From UBA4416 sp964543545 (GTDB lineage: Bacteria > Bacteroidota > Bacteroidia > B-17B0 > Aurantibacillaceae): a DNA stretch of 64,000 nt. The position numbers and the translations under genes were made by a program. Positions 44,268-51,894 of the stretch are shown one piece after another. The stretch lies in NCBI GenBank assembly GCA_964543545.1, contig CAZIYT010000004.1, positions 310,001-374,000 on the forward strand, read 5' to 3'. The notes beneath the pieces were generated by a model. The model made no database searches. It was not told where the DNA came from and saw only the letters and a program-made list of their open reading frames with translations. The first letter of the stretch is position 1. Every line of letters begins with the position of its first letter.

Positions 44268-45146
44268 ATGTCATACCTCATTCTTTCCATTCTCATCTCT
44301 ACCTTATTCGGTATTTCGTTTAAGGTCATCGCCGTCAACAATATCAAGTCTTTCCAGGCCATTGTTATCAATTACCTGGTGGCTGGCTCTTTGGGTTTTA
44401 TTACCACCAGCTCGGATGTGACGCCCTTTACGATTTTCGAGCAGAAGTGGACTTGGGTTGCCATAGGACTTGGGATCGTGTTTGTGAGCAGCCTGTTTGT
44501 GATTGCCGAAACCACCGCACGCTCCGGGATTTCCGTGGCCCAGGTATCTAACCGGATGGCTGTGGTCATTCCTATCTCCGTGGCCATGATGTATTACGGC
44601 GACGCCTTAACCCTGTTTAAGGTCGCGGGTATCGTGCTCGCTATTATTTCGGTGTACCTCGTGTCTCATAAGGAAGAAAGCGGAAAAGAAAAACAAAAGC
44701 TGTGGTGGCTCTTCCCGCTGGTGATCTTTGTTTGCAGCGGCATCATCGACTCGTCCATTAACTATGCCCAGCGCTTTTTGCTGAGTGAAAACGATTTCGA
44801 CGCCTTTCTTTCCACGGTATTTATGACGGCCTTTGTATTCGGCTTTCTCGCCTTACTTTACCAGCTCTGTATACAAAAGCACACGTTTCAGGCAAAGGCC
44901 ATACCGGCCGGCGCTATCCTTGGTGCCATTAATTTCGGCACCATGTATTTTATCGTAAAGGCGCTCAACTCCCAGGTGCTGGAACCATCGGCGCTGTTTC
45001 CGGTCAATAACCTGAGCATCCTCACACTCTCCACCATCATTTCCGTCCTGGTATTCAAGGAAAAATTATCCGGGAAGAACTGGCTGGGCATCGCGCTCAG
45101 CTTATTGGCTATTTTTATTCTCGGCTTATTGCCACGTTTGTTCTGA
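44268..45146 (+). CDS. EamA/DMT-family transporter
   Basis: The product is 292 residues with ten predicted membrane helices in two five-helix EamA halves. The first half ends GIVLAIISVYLVSHKEESGK and the charged centre is followed by the second half starting LWWLFPLVIFVCSG. Closing helices with VNNLSILTLSTIISVLVFKE and LSGKNWLGIALSLLAIFIL are typical of drug/metabolite transporters. The substrate is unknown. Its TGA overlaps the ATG of the YigZ gene (TGATG at 45144-45148), so the two are translationally coupled. Confidence 0.9.
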   Translation: MSYLILSILISTLFGISFKVIAVNNIKSFQAIVINYLVAGSLGFITTSSDVTPFTIFEQKWTWVAIGLGIVFVSSLFVIAETTARSGISVAQVSNRMAVVIPISVAMMYYGDALTLFKVAGIVLAIISVYLVSHKEESGKEKQKLWWLFPLVIFVCSGIIDSSINYAQRFLLSENDFDAFLSTVFMTAFVFGFLALLYQLCIQKHTFQAKAIPAGAILGAINFGTMYFIVKALNSQVLEPSALFPVNNLSILTLSTIISVLVFKEKLSGKNWLGIALSLLAIFILGLLPRLF

Positions 45147-45751
45147 TGCTGTTCTCCGATACATACCTCACCATCGCGCAGCCCGTAGAAGCGCTGTTTA
45201 AAGACAAGGGCAGTAAATTCATTGGCCTGGCATATCCTGTACAAACCGAACAGCAGGTCAAAGAGATCTTACAGGGATTGAAAAAAGAGCATCATACCGC
45301 CAACCACCATTGTTATGCTTACCGCCTGGGAGCCGATAAGCTCACGTTCAGGGCCAATGACGATGGTGAGCCATCCAACACTGCCGGTAAGCCTATCCTG
45401 GGGCAGATCCAGTCCAACGACCTCACGGATATTCTCATTGTGGTGGTGCGTTATTTCGGTGGTACCCTGCTGGGAGTAAGCGGCCTTATCCATGCCTACA
45501 AAACAACAGCCGCGGAGGCCATCAAGGTTTCGGAAATTGTTGAGAAGCAGATCCTGTTTTCCTATACCATTCATTTTCCCTTTGAGCAGCTGAACGATGT
45601 GATGAAGATCCTCAAGCAATCAGACTCCAAGATCACCGCGCAGGAGTTTGATAACCATTGTAAGATCAGCTTCAACATCCGGAAAGCCAGCAGCGAAGCC
45701 TGCGAGGAAAAGCTGAAGAAAACGGAAGGCCTGACCCTGGAATACCGCTAA
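45146..45751 (+). CDS. YigZ/IMPACT (UPF0029) family protein
   Basis: The product is 201 residues. The N-terminal UPF0029 domain contains KGSKFIGLAYPVQTEQQVKE, then ANHHCYAYRLG and the family signature FRANDDGEPSNTAGKPIL (about 69-86). VVVRYFGGTLLGVSGLIHAY (about 101-120) closes it. The C-terminal half is the small DUF1949-type domain. It is cytosolic. The eukaryotic relative IMPACT acts in translational control; the bacterial role is unsettled. It is coupled to the EamA gene by a one-base overlap and followed 23 bp later by an HhH protein gene. Confidence 0.93.
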   Translation: MLFSDTYLTIAQPVEALFKDKGSKFIGLAYPVQTEQQVKEILQGLKKEHHTANHHCYAYRLGADKLTFRANDDGEPSNTAGKPILGQIQSNDLTDILIVVVRYFGGTLLGVSGLIHAYKTTAAEAIKVSEIVEKQILFSYTIHFPFEQLNDVMKILKQSDSKITAQEFDNHCKISFNIRKASSEACEEKLKKTEGLTLEYR

Positions 45752-45774
45752 GGACGATAGATTGACTATTAAAG

Positions 45775-46239
45775 ATGAAGAAGAAAAGCACGATTAAATT
45801 AACGCTCAGCGATGCGGAGAAGCAAAAGCTCAGGGCGAACAAGGTGAAAATAGCGGAGATCCTGAACTTCGCCGCGGATGAGCTGGTGGTGCTGTTGGAT
45901 GTACCCTTTGAGAGGGCAAAAGAAATTCATGCTCTGGCAGAGTTTCAAACCATTCCGTCGATCGGGATTAAATTTGCCGAAGACCTGGTTTTTCTGGGCC
46001 TGTATTCCATCAGCGAGCTGAAAGAAAGCACCGGCGCCTCTTTGCTTGAAGAATATGAATTTAAGAAAGGATTTACCACCGACCCTTGCGTGGAAGATCA
46101 ATTCCGCTTAGCTGTGTATTATGCCAATACAAACGATGCTACAAAAAATTGGTGGGACTTTACCGAAGAGCGAAAACGTTACAGGCTTGAGAACGGCTAC
46201 CCTACAAACAGGCCTGAAGCAGCCTGGTACGAACACTAG
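45775..46239 (+). CDS. Helix-hairpin-helix pathogenicity-locus (Cdd1-like) protein
   Basis: The product is 154 residues, soluble and charged. It contains a helix-hairpin-helix unit around FQTIPSIGIKFAEDLVFLGL (about 58-77), preceded by a helical N terminus. The C terminus has DPCVEDQFRLAVYYANTND, then NWWDFTEERKRYR. This matches small proteins annotated as pathogenicity locus (Cdd1). HhH units usually bind DNA non-specifically. The name says nothing about virulence here. It is the last gene of the EamA-YigZ-HhH set. Confidence 0.85.
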   Translation: MKKKSTIKLTLSDAEKQKLRANKVKIAEILNFAADELVVLLDVPFERAKEIHALAEFQTIPSIGIKFAEDLVFLGLYSISELKESTGASLLEEYEFKKGFTTDPCVEDQFRLAVYYANTNDATKNWWDFTEERKRYRLENGYPTNRPEAAWYEH

Positions 46240-46326
46240 TCAAACTGAGACACACCCAAATCTTCCGGATCAGGTCAATTCACCTGGTAAATGAGTATAT
46301 TTATATAAACTAAAAAATATAAGCTC

Positions 46327-46722
46327 ATGACATTAAAACATTTCTTCTTCGCGTTTGCGGTTTGCCTCAGTGTAAACGTAGCAACAGCACAAGACCTTCG
46401 GAAAAACGGTTCTATTTACGGAAAAGTAGAATCCAACGGCGATGTCCGGATCAACGGCAGCATCAAAGGAAAATTTGAATCCAATGGCGACATTCGCGTG
46501 GATGGCAGCATCAAGGGCAAGATCGAATCCAACGGCGATATTCGTAAGAATGGCTCTATCGTGGGAAAAGTAGAATCGAACGGTGATGTGCGCCTCAACG
46601 GTAGCATTGTCGGGAAGATTGAAAGCAACGGCGATGTCCGCAAGAACGGCAGCATCGTTGGCTCGGCCAGCGGCGTGAAAAAAGAACAGGCTGCGGTGAT
46701 GTTCTTTTTCGATTTCTTTTAG
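46327..46722 (+). CDS. Exported protein made of six 16-residue repeats
   Basis: The product is 131 residues: signal peptide (1-21, ending VATAQ), then six tandem units of 16 residues with consensus DVRKNGSIVGKVESNG, then SGVKKEQAAVMFFFDFF. Variation is limited to a few positions (V/I, K/I/L/V and N/D). The short Gly/Asn turns and alternating pattern suggest a beta-helix, a beta-roll or a small symmetric propeller-like flower. It resembles proteins labelled 5-fold beta-flower from memory; this was not checked. It is periplasmic or surface-located. The function is unknown. The DNA repeats (48 bp) are diverged at third positions, so selection keeps the protein repeat. Confidence 0.85.
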   Translation: MTLKHFFFAFAVCLSVNVATAQDLRKNGSIYGKVESNGDVRINGSIKGKFESNGDIRVDGSIKGKIESNGDIRKNGSIVGKVESNGDVRLNGSIVGKIESNGDVRKNGSIVGSASGVKKEQAAVMFFFDFF

Positions 46723-46727
46723 CTACG

Positions 46728-46765
46728 ACCTGACCCGGCAGGTTTTAAAACCTGCCGGGTCAGGT
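46728..46765. terminator. Perfect 38-bp palindrome after the 16-residue repeat gene
   Basis: Arms 46728-46746 and 46747-46765 are exact inverted copies (ACCTGACCCGGCAGGTTTT and its complement). A partial third copy, GAAACCTGTCTGG, follows at 46769-46781. It starts five bases after the stop and ends 34 bp before the next gene, so a terminator role is likely. Words of this sequence are common between genes in this phylum. Confidence 0.6.
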
Positions 46766-46799
46766 TATGAAACCTGTCTGGTTTGGCTTATCTTTACGC

Positions 46800-48002
46800 A
46801 TGCATTTTTCCAACCGCCAGTTATTTCTCAATCACGTGGCCCAGGTGTCGCCCAAGCCGATGGACCTGGAGATCGTAAAAGCCGAGGGCGTTTACCTGCA
46901 CGACATCCAGGGTAAATCCTACATCGATTTTATTTCAGGCATCTCGGTGAGCAATGTGGGGCACTGCCACCCGCATGTGGTTAGGGCCATTCAGCAGCAA
47001 GCCGAAACCTATATGCACCTGATGGTGTACGGCGAATACGTGCAGGCGCCGCAGATCCTGCTGGCGAAGGCCCTTACTGATTTGTTGCCGGAACATCTGA
47101 ACTCGGTGTTCTATGCCAATTCGGGTACGGAGGCCACAGAAGGCGCTTTGAAGCTTGCCAAGCGTGTGACAGGAAGAACGGAGATCGTTTGCTTTACAGA
47201 TGCCTATCATGGCAGCTCTCATGGCTCACTGAGCGTCATGGGAAATGAAACGTTCAAGCAGGCGTTCAGGCCGCTTTTGCCGGATGTCAGGATCCTCGGC
47301 TATAATTCTATAGAAGGCATTTTTGAAGGGATCACCGACAACACAGCTTGTGTGATCCTGGAACCGGTGCAAAGCGAAACGGGCTACACCGTTGCCACCA
47401 ATGAATTTTTGAAAGCCCTTCGCCAGCGCTGCACGGAAACCGGCACCCTGCTTATCCTCGATGAGATCCAGAATGGTTTTGGCCGTAGCGGAACCTTTTT
47501 CGCTTTCGAGCAAACGGGCATTGTGCCCGATATCCTCTTGCTGGCAAAAGGCATGGGCGGTGGCCTGCCCATCGGCTGTTTCATCAGCTCCAGGGAATTC
47601 CTGAATGAATTTACACATAGTCCTGTTTTAGGAAACATCAATACCTTCGGTGGGAATGCCGTTTGCTGTGCGGCTTCTTTGGCTTGTCTGCAAGTCATAC
47701 AAAACGAGCGCCTATTGGAAGGCATAGACCAAAAGTCAAAGCTGATCCGTTCCCTGCTCGTGCATCCGGCCATTAAGCAGATCAAAGGCAAAGGCCTGAT
47801 GTTGTCCTTGGATTTCGGAGAGGTTGATCTCAACATGAAGATCATCGAAACCTGTGTGCAAAACGGCCTGATCGTGGATTGGTTCCTGTTCAATGCTCAC
47901 TCCATGCGCATCGCGCCGCCACTGGTCATTACAGAGGATGAGATCCGGAAAGCCTGTGAGATTATTCTGAGGTGTATTGATGAGGTCTTTTTAACGACGT
48001 AG
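46800..48002 (+). CDS. Class III PLP-dependent aminotransferase (acetylornithine/ornithine type)
   Basis: I start this at the ATG at 46800 (MHFSNRQLFLNHVAQVS, 400 residues); an upstream in-frame ATG at 46767 runs into the palindrome. Key residues are the cofactor-binding NSGTEATEGALKLAK (107-121), D221-E222 in ILDEIQNGFGRSG and the PLP lysine K250 in LLAKGMGGGLPIG. It is cytosolic. The exact substrate cannot be fixed: the fold covers acetylornithine, ornithine, 4-aminobutyrate and lysine enzymes, and no arg genes are nearby. A -7-like TATCTTTA lies just upstream of the start, hinting at a very short 5' UTR. Confidence 0.88.
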   Translation: MHFSNRQLFLNHVAQVSPKPMDLEIVKAEGVYLHDIQGKSYIDFISGISVSNVGHCHPHVVRAIQQQAETYMHLMVYGEYVQAPQILLAKALTDLLPEHLNSVFYANSGTEATEGALKLAKRVTGRTEIVCFTDAYHGSSHGSLSVMGNETFKQAFRPLLPDVRILGYNSIEGIFEGITDNTACVILEPVQSETGYTVATNEFLKALRQRCTETGTLLILDEIQNGFGRSGTFFAFEQTGIVPDILLLAKGMGGGLPIGCFISSREFLNEFTHSPVLGNINTFGGNAVCCAASLACLQVIQNERLLEGIDQKSKLIRSLLVHPAIKQIKGKGLMLSLDFGEVDLNMKIIETCVQNGLIVDWFLFNAHSMRIAPPLVITEDEIRKACEIILRCIDEVFLTT

Positions 48003-48120
48003 TCACATAGAAGGCATAGTTAAAAAATGGCGCGCAGATCAAAGATGAGAACAAGATTTGGTTTGTGAAAACGCTATGATTCCTTTCTGTTCTCTATGAT
48101 TCTATGTTGCTATGTGGTTG
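48003..48120. repeat. A/T-rich CATAG repeat spacer after the aminotransferase
   Basis: CACATAG and CATAG words (48004-48019) are mirrored by CTATGATTCTATGTTGCTATGTGG at the other end (about 48094-48117), giving an imperfect long hairpin between convergent genes. It is built like the 44099-44194 element but from a different word. No gene is present. Confidence 0.5.
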
Positions 48121-48143
48121 CCTCTAAAATTTAGTGCAATAAA

Positions 48144-49607
48144 TTACAAATCCACCAAGGCCAGCAGCAATTTCTCGATCTTTAATTTCGCTTCTTTCGG
48201 AGAACAATCGTAATTATTGAAAAGGACAGAGAAGGCTAATTCTTTTCCTGATTTTGTTTTCACATAACCGCAATAGCCCCGTGCGCGGTTGATATAGCCT
48301 GTCTTGGCGCGCATATTGTTTTCGGCAAAGCTTCCCTTGCAAAGGCTGGCCATGCTTCCGCTTTTTCCCGCTACCGGGAGCGAGGCATTGAAGGCTGTGT
48401 AGAGCAGGCTGTCCCTCGAAATTTTGGAAAGGATCGTTGCCTGCAATTTTGTGGTTACGGTATTGGCGCGTGATAAGCCGCTGCCGTCGCTCATGTGCAA
48501 GCCCGAAACATCCACGCCGCGTTCTTTCCAGTAAGCTTCGATGGCGTCGATCCCATTTGAGGTCGTTCCCTGTTTCCCCGTTTTGGCAGCACCGATCGTT
48601 TTCAACAGGCTCTCCGCATAATGGTTATTACTTTTGGTATTGGTATAGAAAACAATTTTTTCGAGCGTGGGAGAAACATGTGTGTGAATCAATAGCTCGG
48701 GCTTATAGGTATAAGTGCCCGGCGTTTCATTCACCAGGGCTTTGCTGTCTTTCGTTGTGAGGAGCGTATGTTTGTTCAGCTCAAAGATAAGGCTGGAGCC
48801 AAAGTACAAGGCCGGATCCGGCATCTGCGCCTCCACTTCATAGCTCTTCTGATTCGGAGGAATCGTGCCGCTGACCTTTCGCGTATAGCCGTTGGGATCG
48901 CCATATACAAAGGCATCATCTTCCGAGCCATACGCTTTCACAGAGGATTGCACGGACATATTCTTTTCGAAATAATCGGGTTTGATCTTTTCAAGGCTGG
49001 CCATAGAGCCTGCTTCGGCTGTGGAATAGAACAGGGAAAATTTATTGTCGCGGTAGGATAAGCCATTGGCGCCCGCGCCGAAGTAGTTCCCGATGTCGCT
49101 CCAGATCCAGGTTCCGGGAATGCTGTTGTCGAAGCAGGAAGCATCCGCTTTGACCGTACCTTTTATTTTTTTAATGCCTTTGGCTTTCAGCTTTTTGATG
49201 AAGGCGCCGAGGAACAAGGAATCGCTGCTGTAAAAATAGGAAGAGTTGAAGGAAGGATCCCCGCTGCCTTTGATGAGGAGGTCGCCGTTATAGTTTCCTG
49301 TAGCGGCGTCCGGGTTTTCCGTTAAATAGAAGTTGGTTTTGTAGGTGTAATTTTTTCCGAGGATTCCCAGGGCCGCAGACGTCGTTACAATTTTCAGGGT
49401 GCTGGCCGGGATCATGGCCATATCGGATTGGTATTCTTTCAGGGTTTTTCCTGTAGCCGCTTCCATCACACAAAAGCTGATCTGTGCATGCTGCAGGTCC
49501 TTGTCGGCCTGGTACGATTTCAGGATGTCCTCAATGCTCTTCTGCGGCCAGGCACACAGGGTGAGGGTGCATAACAAAGAAAGAAGGGAGAACCGTTTTA
49601 AATTCAT
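48144..49607 (-). CDS. dacB: D-alanyl-D-alanine carboxypeptidase/endopeptidase (PBP4, DacB)
   Basis: The product is 487 residues with a signal peptide (1-22). It is an S13-family penicillin-binding protein. The first motif is S69-T-L-K72 in MIPASTLKIVTT, the second is SDGSGLSRANTVT (Ser-Gly/Asn type), and the third is AKTG in NNMRAKTGYINRA. The large insert between the first and second motifs (about 95-340) is typical of PBP4. It trims and cuts peptidoglycan cross-links in the periplasm. Its ATG overlaps the TGA of the small lipoprotein gene upstream (ATGA at 49604-49607), so the two are coupled. Confidence 0.94.
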   Translation of the reverse strand: MNLKRFSLLSLLCTLTLCAWPQKSIEDILKSYQADKDLQHAQISFCVMEAATGKTLKEYQSDMAMIPASTLKIVTTSAALGILGKNYTYKTNFYLTENPDAATGNYNGDLLIKGSGDPSFNSSYFYSSDSLFLGAFIKKLKAKGIKKIKGTVKADASCFDNSIPGTWIWSDIGNYFGAGANGLSYRDNKFSLFYSTAEAGSMASLEKIKPDYFEKNMSVQSSVKAYGSEDDAFVYGDPNGYTRKVSGTIPPNQKSYEVEAQMPDPALYFGSSLIFELNKHTLLTTKDSKALVNETPGTYTYKPELLIHTHVSPTLEKIVFYTNTKSNNHYAESLLKTIGAAKTGKQGTTSNGIDAIEAYWKERGVDVSGLHMSDGSGLSRANTVTTKLQATILSKISRDSLLYTAFNASLPVAGKSGSMASLCKGSFAENNMRAKTGYINRARGYCGYVKTKSGKELAFSVLFNNYDCSPKEAKLKIEKLLLALVDL

Positions 49608-49837
49608 GAGCGGACTTTACATTTGTAGACATAATTCCCCTGTTGGCTTCCAATCGCTTTGCCGTAATCGCCGCATTTTTTACCGGCATTGGATTTTGTC
49701 GAATGTTTGATGACCGTTGAGTAATCGTCGCCGTTGACCGTGCAGTCGCAGTTCCAGTCTTTTTTAGCGCAGCCGGAAATGCCCAGGGCAATCACAACAC
49801 TAAGCAAAAATTTTGGAAATGAAAATCGGATTCCCAT
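49604..49837 (-). CDS. Small lipoprotein coupled to dacB
   Basis: I start this at the ATG at 49837 (MGIRFSFPKFLLSVVIALGI, 77 residues). The sequence LGISGCAKK gives a lipobox with Cys at about 24, so it should be lipid-anchored. The mature part is about 54 residues with five more cysteines (WNCDCTVNG, KKCGDYG, YKCKVRS), which could form disulfides. I do not recognise the family. Its TGA overlaps the dacB ATG, which suggests co-translation with a peptidoglycan enzyme. A partnership with DacB is inference from position. Confidence 0.8.
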   Translation of the reverse strand: MGIRFSFPKFLLSVVIALGISGCAKKDWNCDCTVNGDDYSTVIKHSTKSNAGKKCGDYGKAIGSQQGNYVYKCKVRS

Positions 49838-49921
49838 GGGTTTAACTTTTTTTGTTAATTTAGAAATTAAAAATACCCTTTTTTGTTTTAACTTTAAGAG
49901 TAAAATTTTCATTAATGATTT

Positions 49922-50638
49922 ATGCCCGGTACTTCATTTGCGTTTAAGCAATTTATAATCCATCAGGACCGCTGTGCGATGAAGGTAGGGACTGATGCGG
50001 TGTTATTGGGAGCATGGATTGTGCCTAACGGCAGTAAGTCAATCCTCGACATCGGTACAGGCACAGGAATCATTGCCCTCATGCTGGCTCAGAAAACAGA
50101 AGCGCAGATCGATGCCATCGACATTGATGAGGATGCCGTTAAACAAGCTTCACAAAATATTTCCGAAAGTAAGTTCGCCAGTAAGATCCACGTATCCCAG
50201 CATTCCTTCCAGGATTACGCCAAGGTCACCGAACGGAAGTTTAACCTGATCGTTTCCAATCCTCCTTATTTTGAGCAATGCCTGAAGCCGACGGATGAGC
50301 AGCGTTCGCAGGCACGCCATGCCTATACGCTTCCCTTCGAAGAATTGCTGGAGGGCGTCGTAAAAATTTTAGATCCCAAAGGTAAGTTCTGCCTGATCCT
50401 GCCAAAGCCGGAAGCAGAGCGTTTCAGGCTCCTGGCTGAAAAAAAGGGACTCTACCTGTCCAAATTATTAAGGGTGAAATCGCGTGCGGATAAAGACACC
50501 GATAAGCGCCACCTCATGCAGTTCGAATTTGTACCTACCGAATTTTCAGAAAAAACACTGGTGATCGAAAAAGGTGGAAGGCACGACTACACGGAGGAGT
50601 ACAGGGAGTTCACCAAAGATTACTACGTTAATTTTTAG
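49922..50638 (+). CDS. trmN6: tRNA1(Val) (adenine37-N6)-methyltransferase-like protein
   Basis: The product is 238 residues. It is a SAM-dependent class I methyltransferase: motif I is ILDIGTGTGIIALMLAQ (41-57), the acidic loop is IDAIDIDEDAV, and the N6-adenine motif is N113-P-P-Y116 in LIVSNPPYFEQ. The start, FAFKQFIIHQDRCAMKVGTD, matches the YfiC/TrmN6 group that methylates A37 of tRNA-Val. Substrate specificity is from family knowledge. It is cytosolic. It is divergent from the small lipoprotein gene, with 84 bp between, and 59 bp before the TPR gene. Confidence 0.9.
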   Translation: MPGTSFAFKQFIIHQDRCAMKVGTDAVLLGAWIVPNGSKSILDIGTGTGIIALMLAQKTEAQIDAIDIDEDAVKQASQNISESKFASKIHVSQHSFQDYAKVTERKFNLIVSNPPYFEQCLKPTDEQRSQARHAYTLPFEELLEGVVKILDPKGKFCLILPKPEAERFRLLAEKKGLYLSKLLRVKSRADKDTDKRHLMQFEFVPTEFSEKTLVIEKGGRHDYTEEYREFTKDYYVNF

Positions 50639-50697
50639 TCCGGCTGGACATTATCCATTTATTTTTCTATCTTTAATTCGTTACTAACAAAACGATT

Positions 50698-51747
50698 ATG
50701 CAAAAGATAGTCTTGATTAGCTTCGGACTGCTGTGTTTTCAGTTAAATGCGCAGGATACCGTAAAAGTTAAAACCAACCTCACTCCCGCCCAGGAAGCAG
50801 AAAATGCCTACAACCAGGGACTGGAGTTCATGAACCAGAAGAACACGAACATGGCGATCGAGAGTTTCTCGAAGGCCATCAGCCTGAACCCGGCTTTTGA
50901 AAAAGCTTACTACAACAGGGGTTTTGCAAAGTTCGAATCGAAAAACTACGAGGGTTCCCTCGAAGATTACAACAAAGCGCTGGGCATCAAATCGCTTTAT
51001 ACCGATGCCCTCTATGGAAAAGCCCAAAGCTTTTATGCGCTCCATAAAAAAGACTCCTGCCTTTCTTACCTCAATAAAACCACGCTGGTAGATGAAGACT
51101 ACAGCAAGGCTTATTACCTCACCGGGCAATTGAAATTTGAAAGCGGTGATTATAAGGAAGCTGTTGCTGAATACGATAAAGCCATTGCCGCCAGGCCCGA
51201 TTATGCCTATGCCTACAACGACCGCGCTTCTGCCAAAAGGCAGCTGGGCGACGAAACGGGCGCGATTGCCGATTATGAAAAAGCGGTAGCTACCGATCCT
51301 AAAATGTATTTTGCTTACAATAACCTCGGTTCCTGCAAGCGCAGCAAAGGCGATCATGCGGGCGCGATTGAAGCTTACAACAAAGCTCTCTCTCTGAAAT
51401 CTGATTATTACCTCGCCCTCAATAACCGTGGCTCTGCCAAGCTCAATAACAATGATATCAACGGTGCCATCGCCGATTTCGACGCGGCCCTCCGCCAGAA
51501 AGCGGACTACGCGCTGGCGATGAACAACATGGCTTCTGCCTATATCAAGAAAAAAGACTATAAGTCGGCGGAAGACTGGGTGAACAAAGCGATCAGGGCC
51601 GACGCCAAAGCCGGCGCTGCTTACCTGAACAGGGGCATCATCAAGCAAATGCAGCAAAATGAAGAAGGTGCCTGCGAAGACTGGAAGAAAGCCGCAGAGC
51701 TAGGCATCCCGGAAGGGAAGCGCTATTCCTCAGGATTGTGCGATTGA
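50698..51747 (+). CDS. Exported tetratricopeptide repeat protein
   Basis: The product is 349 residues with signal peptide MQKIVLISFGLLCFQLNAQ. Eight or nine consecutive TPR units run from about 31 to 340. Clear ones are AIESFSKAISLNPAFEKAYY, then AVAEYDKAIAARPDYAYAYN and AIEAYNKALSLKSDYYLALN. The last unit ends with a Sel1-like CEDWKKAAELGI. It is periplasmic, probably a protein-interaction scaffold. It lies 147 bp before the PorE-like gene on the same strand; an A/T-rich repeat separates them, so co-transcription is uncertain. Confidence 0.9.
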   Translation: MQKIVLISFGLLCFQLNAQDTVKVKTNLTPAQEAENAYNQGLEFMNQKNTNMAIESFSKAISLNPAFEKAYYNRGFAKFESKNYEGSLEDYNKALGIKSLYTDALYGKAQSFYALHKKDSCLSYLNKTTLVDEDYSKAYYLTGQLKFESGDYKEAVAEYDKAIAARPDYAYAYNDRASAKRQLGDETGAIADYEKAVATDPKMYFAYNNLGSCKRSKGDHAGAIEAYNKALSLKSDYYLALNNRGSAKLNNNDINGAIADFDAALRQKADYALAMNNMASAYIKKKDYKSAEDWVNKAIRADAKAGAAYLNRGIIKQMQQNEEGACEDWKKAAELGIPEGKRYSSGLCD

Positions 51748-51765
51748 TCGCTTTTGTTTTTTAAA

Positions 51766-51850
51766 CATGTTCAATTTTAAATGTTCAGTGATACATGTTC
51801 CATATTGAACAATGAAAATTGATAATTGAACATGGATCATTGAATAGATA
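51766..51850. repeat. A/T-rich TTCAAT repeat spacer before the PorE-like gene
   Basis: CATGTTCAATT (51766-51776) and AATTGAACATG (51824-51834) are exact inverted copies. Between them are further partial copies (ATGTTCAGTGAT, ATGTTCCATATTGAACA). This is a third word family built the same way as 44099-44194 and 48003-48120. Confidence 0.5.
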
Positions 51851-51894
51851 CTCAAATACATACTTTACCACTTTAATCATTATAACATAACTAT

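Noticed and set aside
46400..46680. Regular 48-bp repeats, checked as a possible CRISPR array
   Set aside because: The repeats are contiguous, in frame and code for a 16-residue protein repeat; there are no spacers.
50743..51657. Minus-strand frame of 304 codons
   Set aside because: It is a shadow of the TPR repeats on the plus strand; the repeat periodicity explains the open frame.
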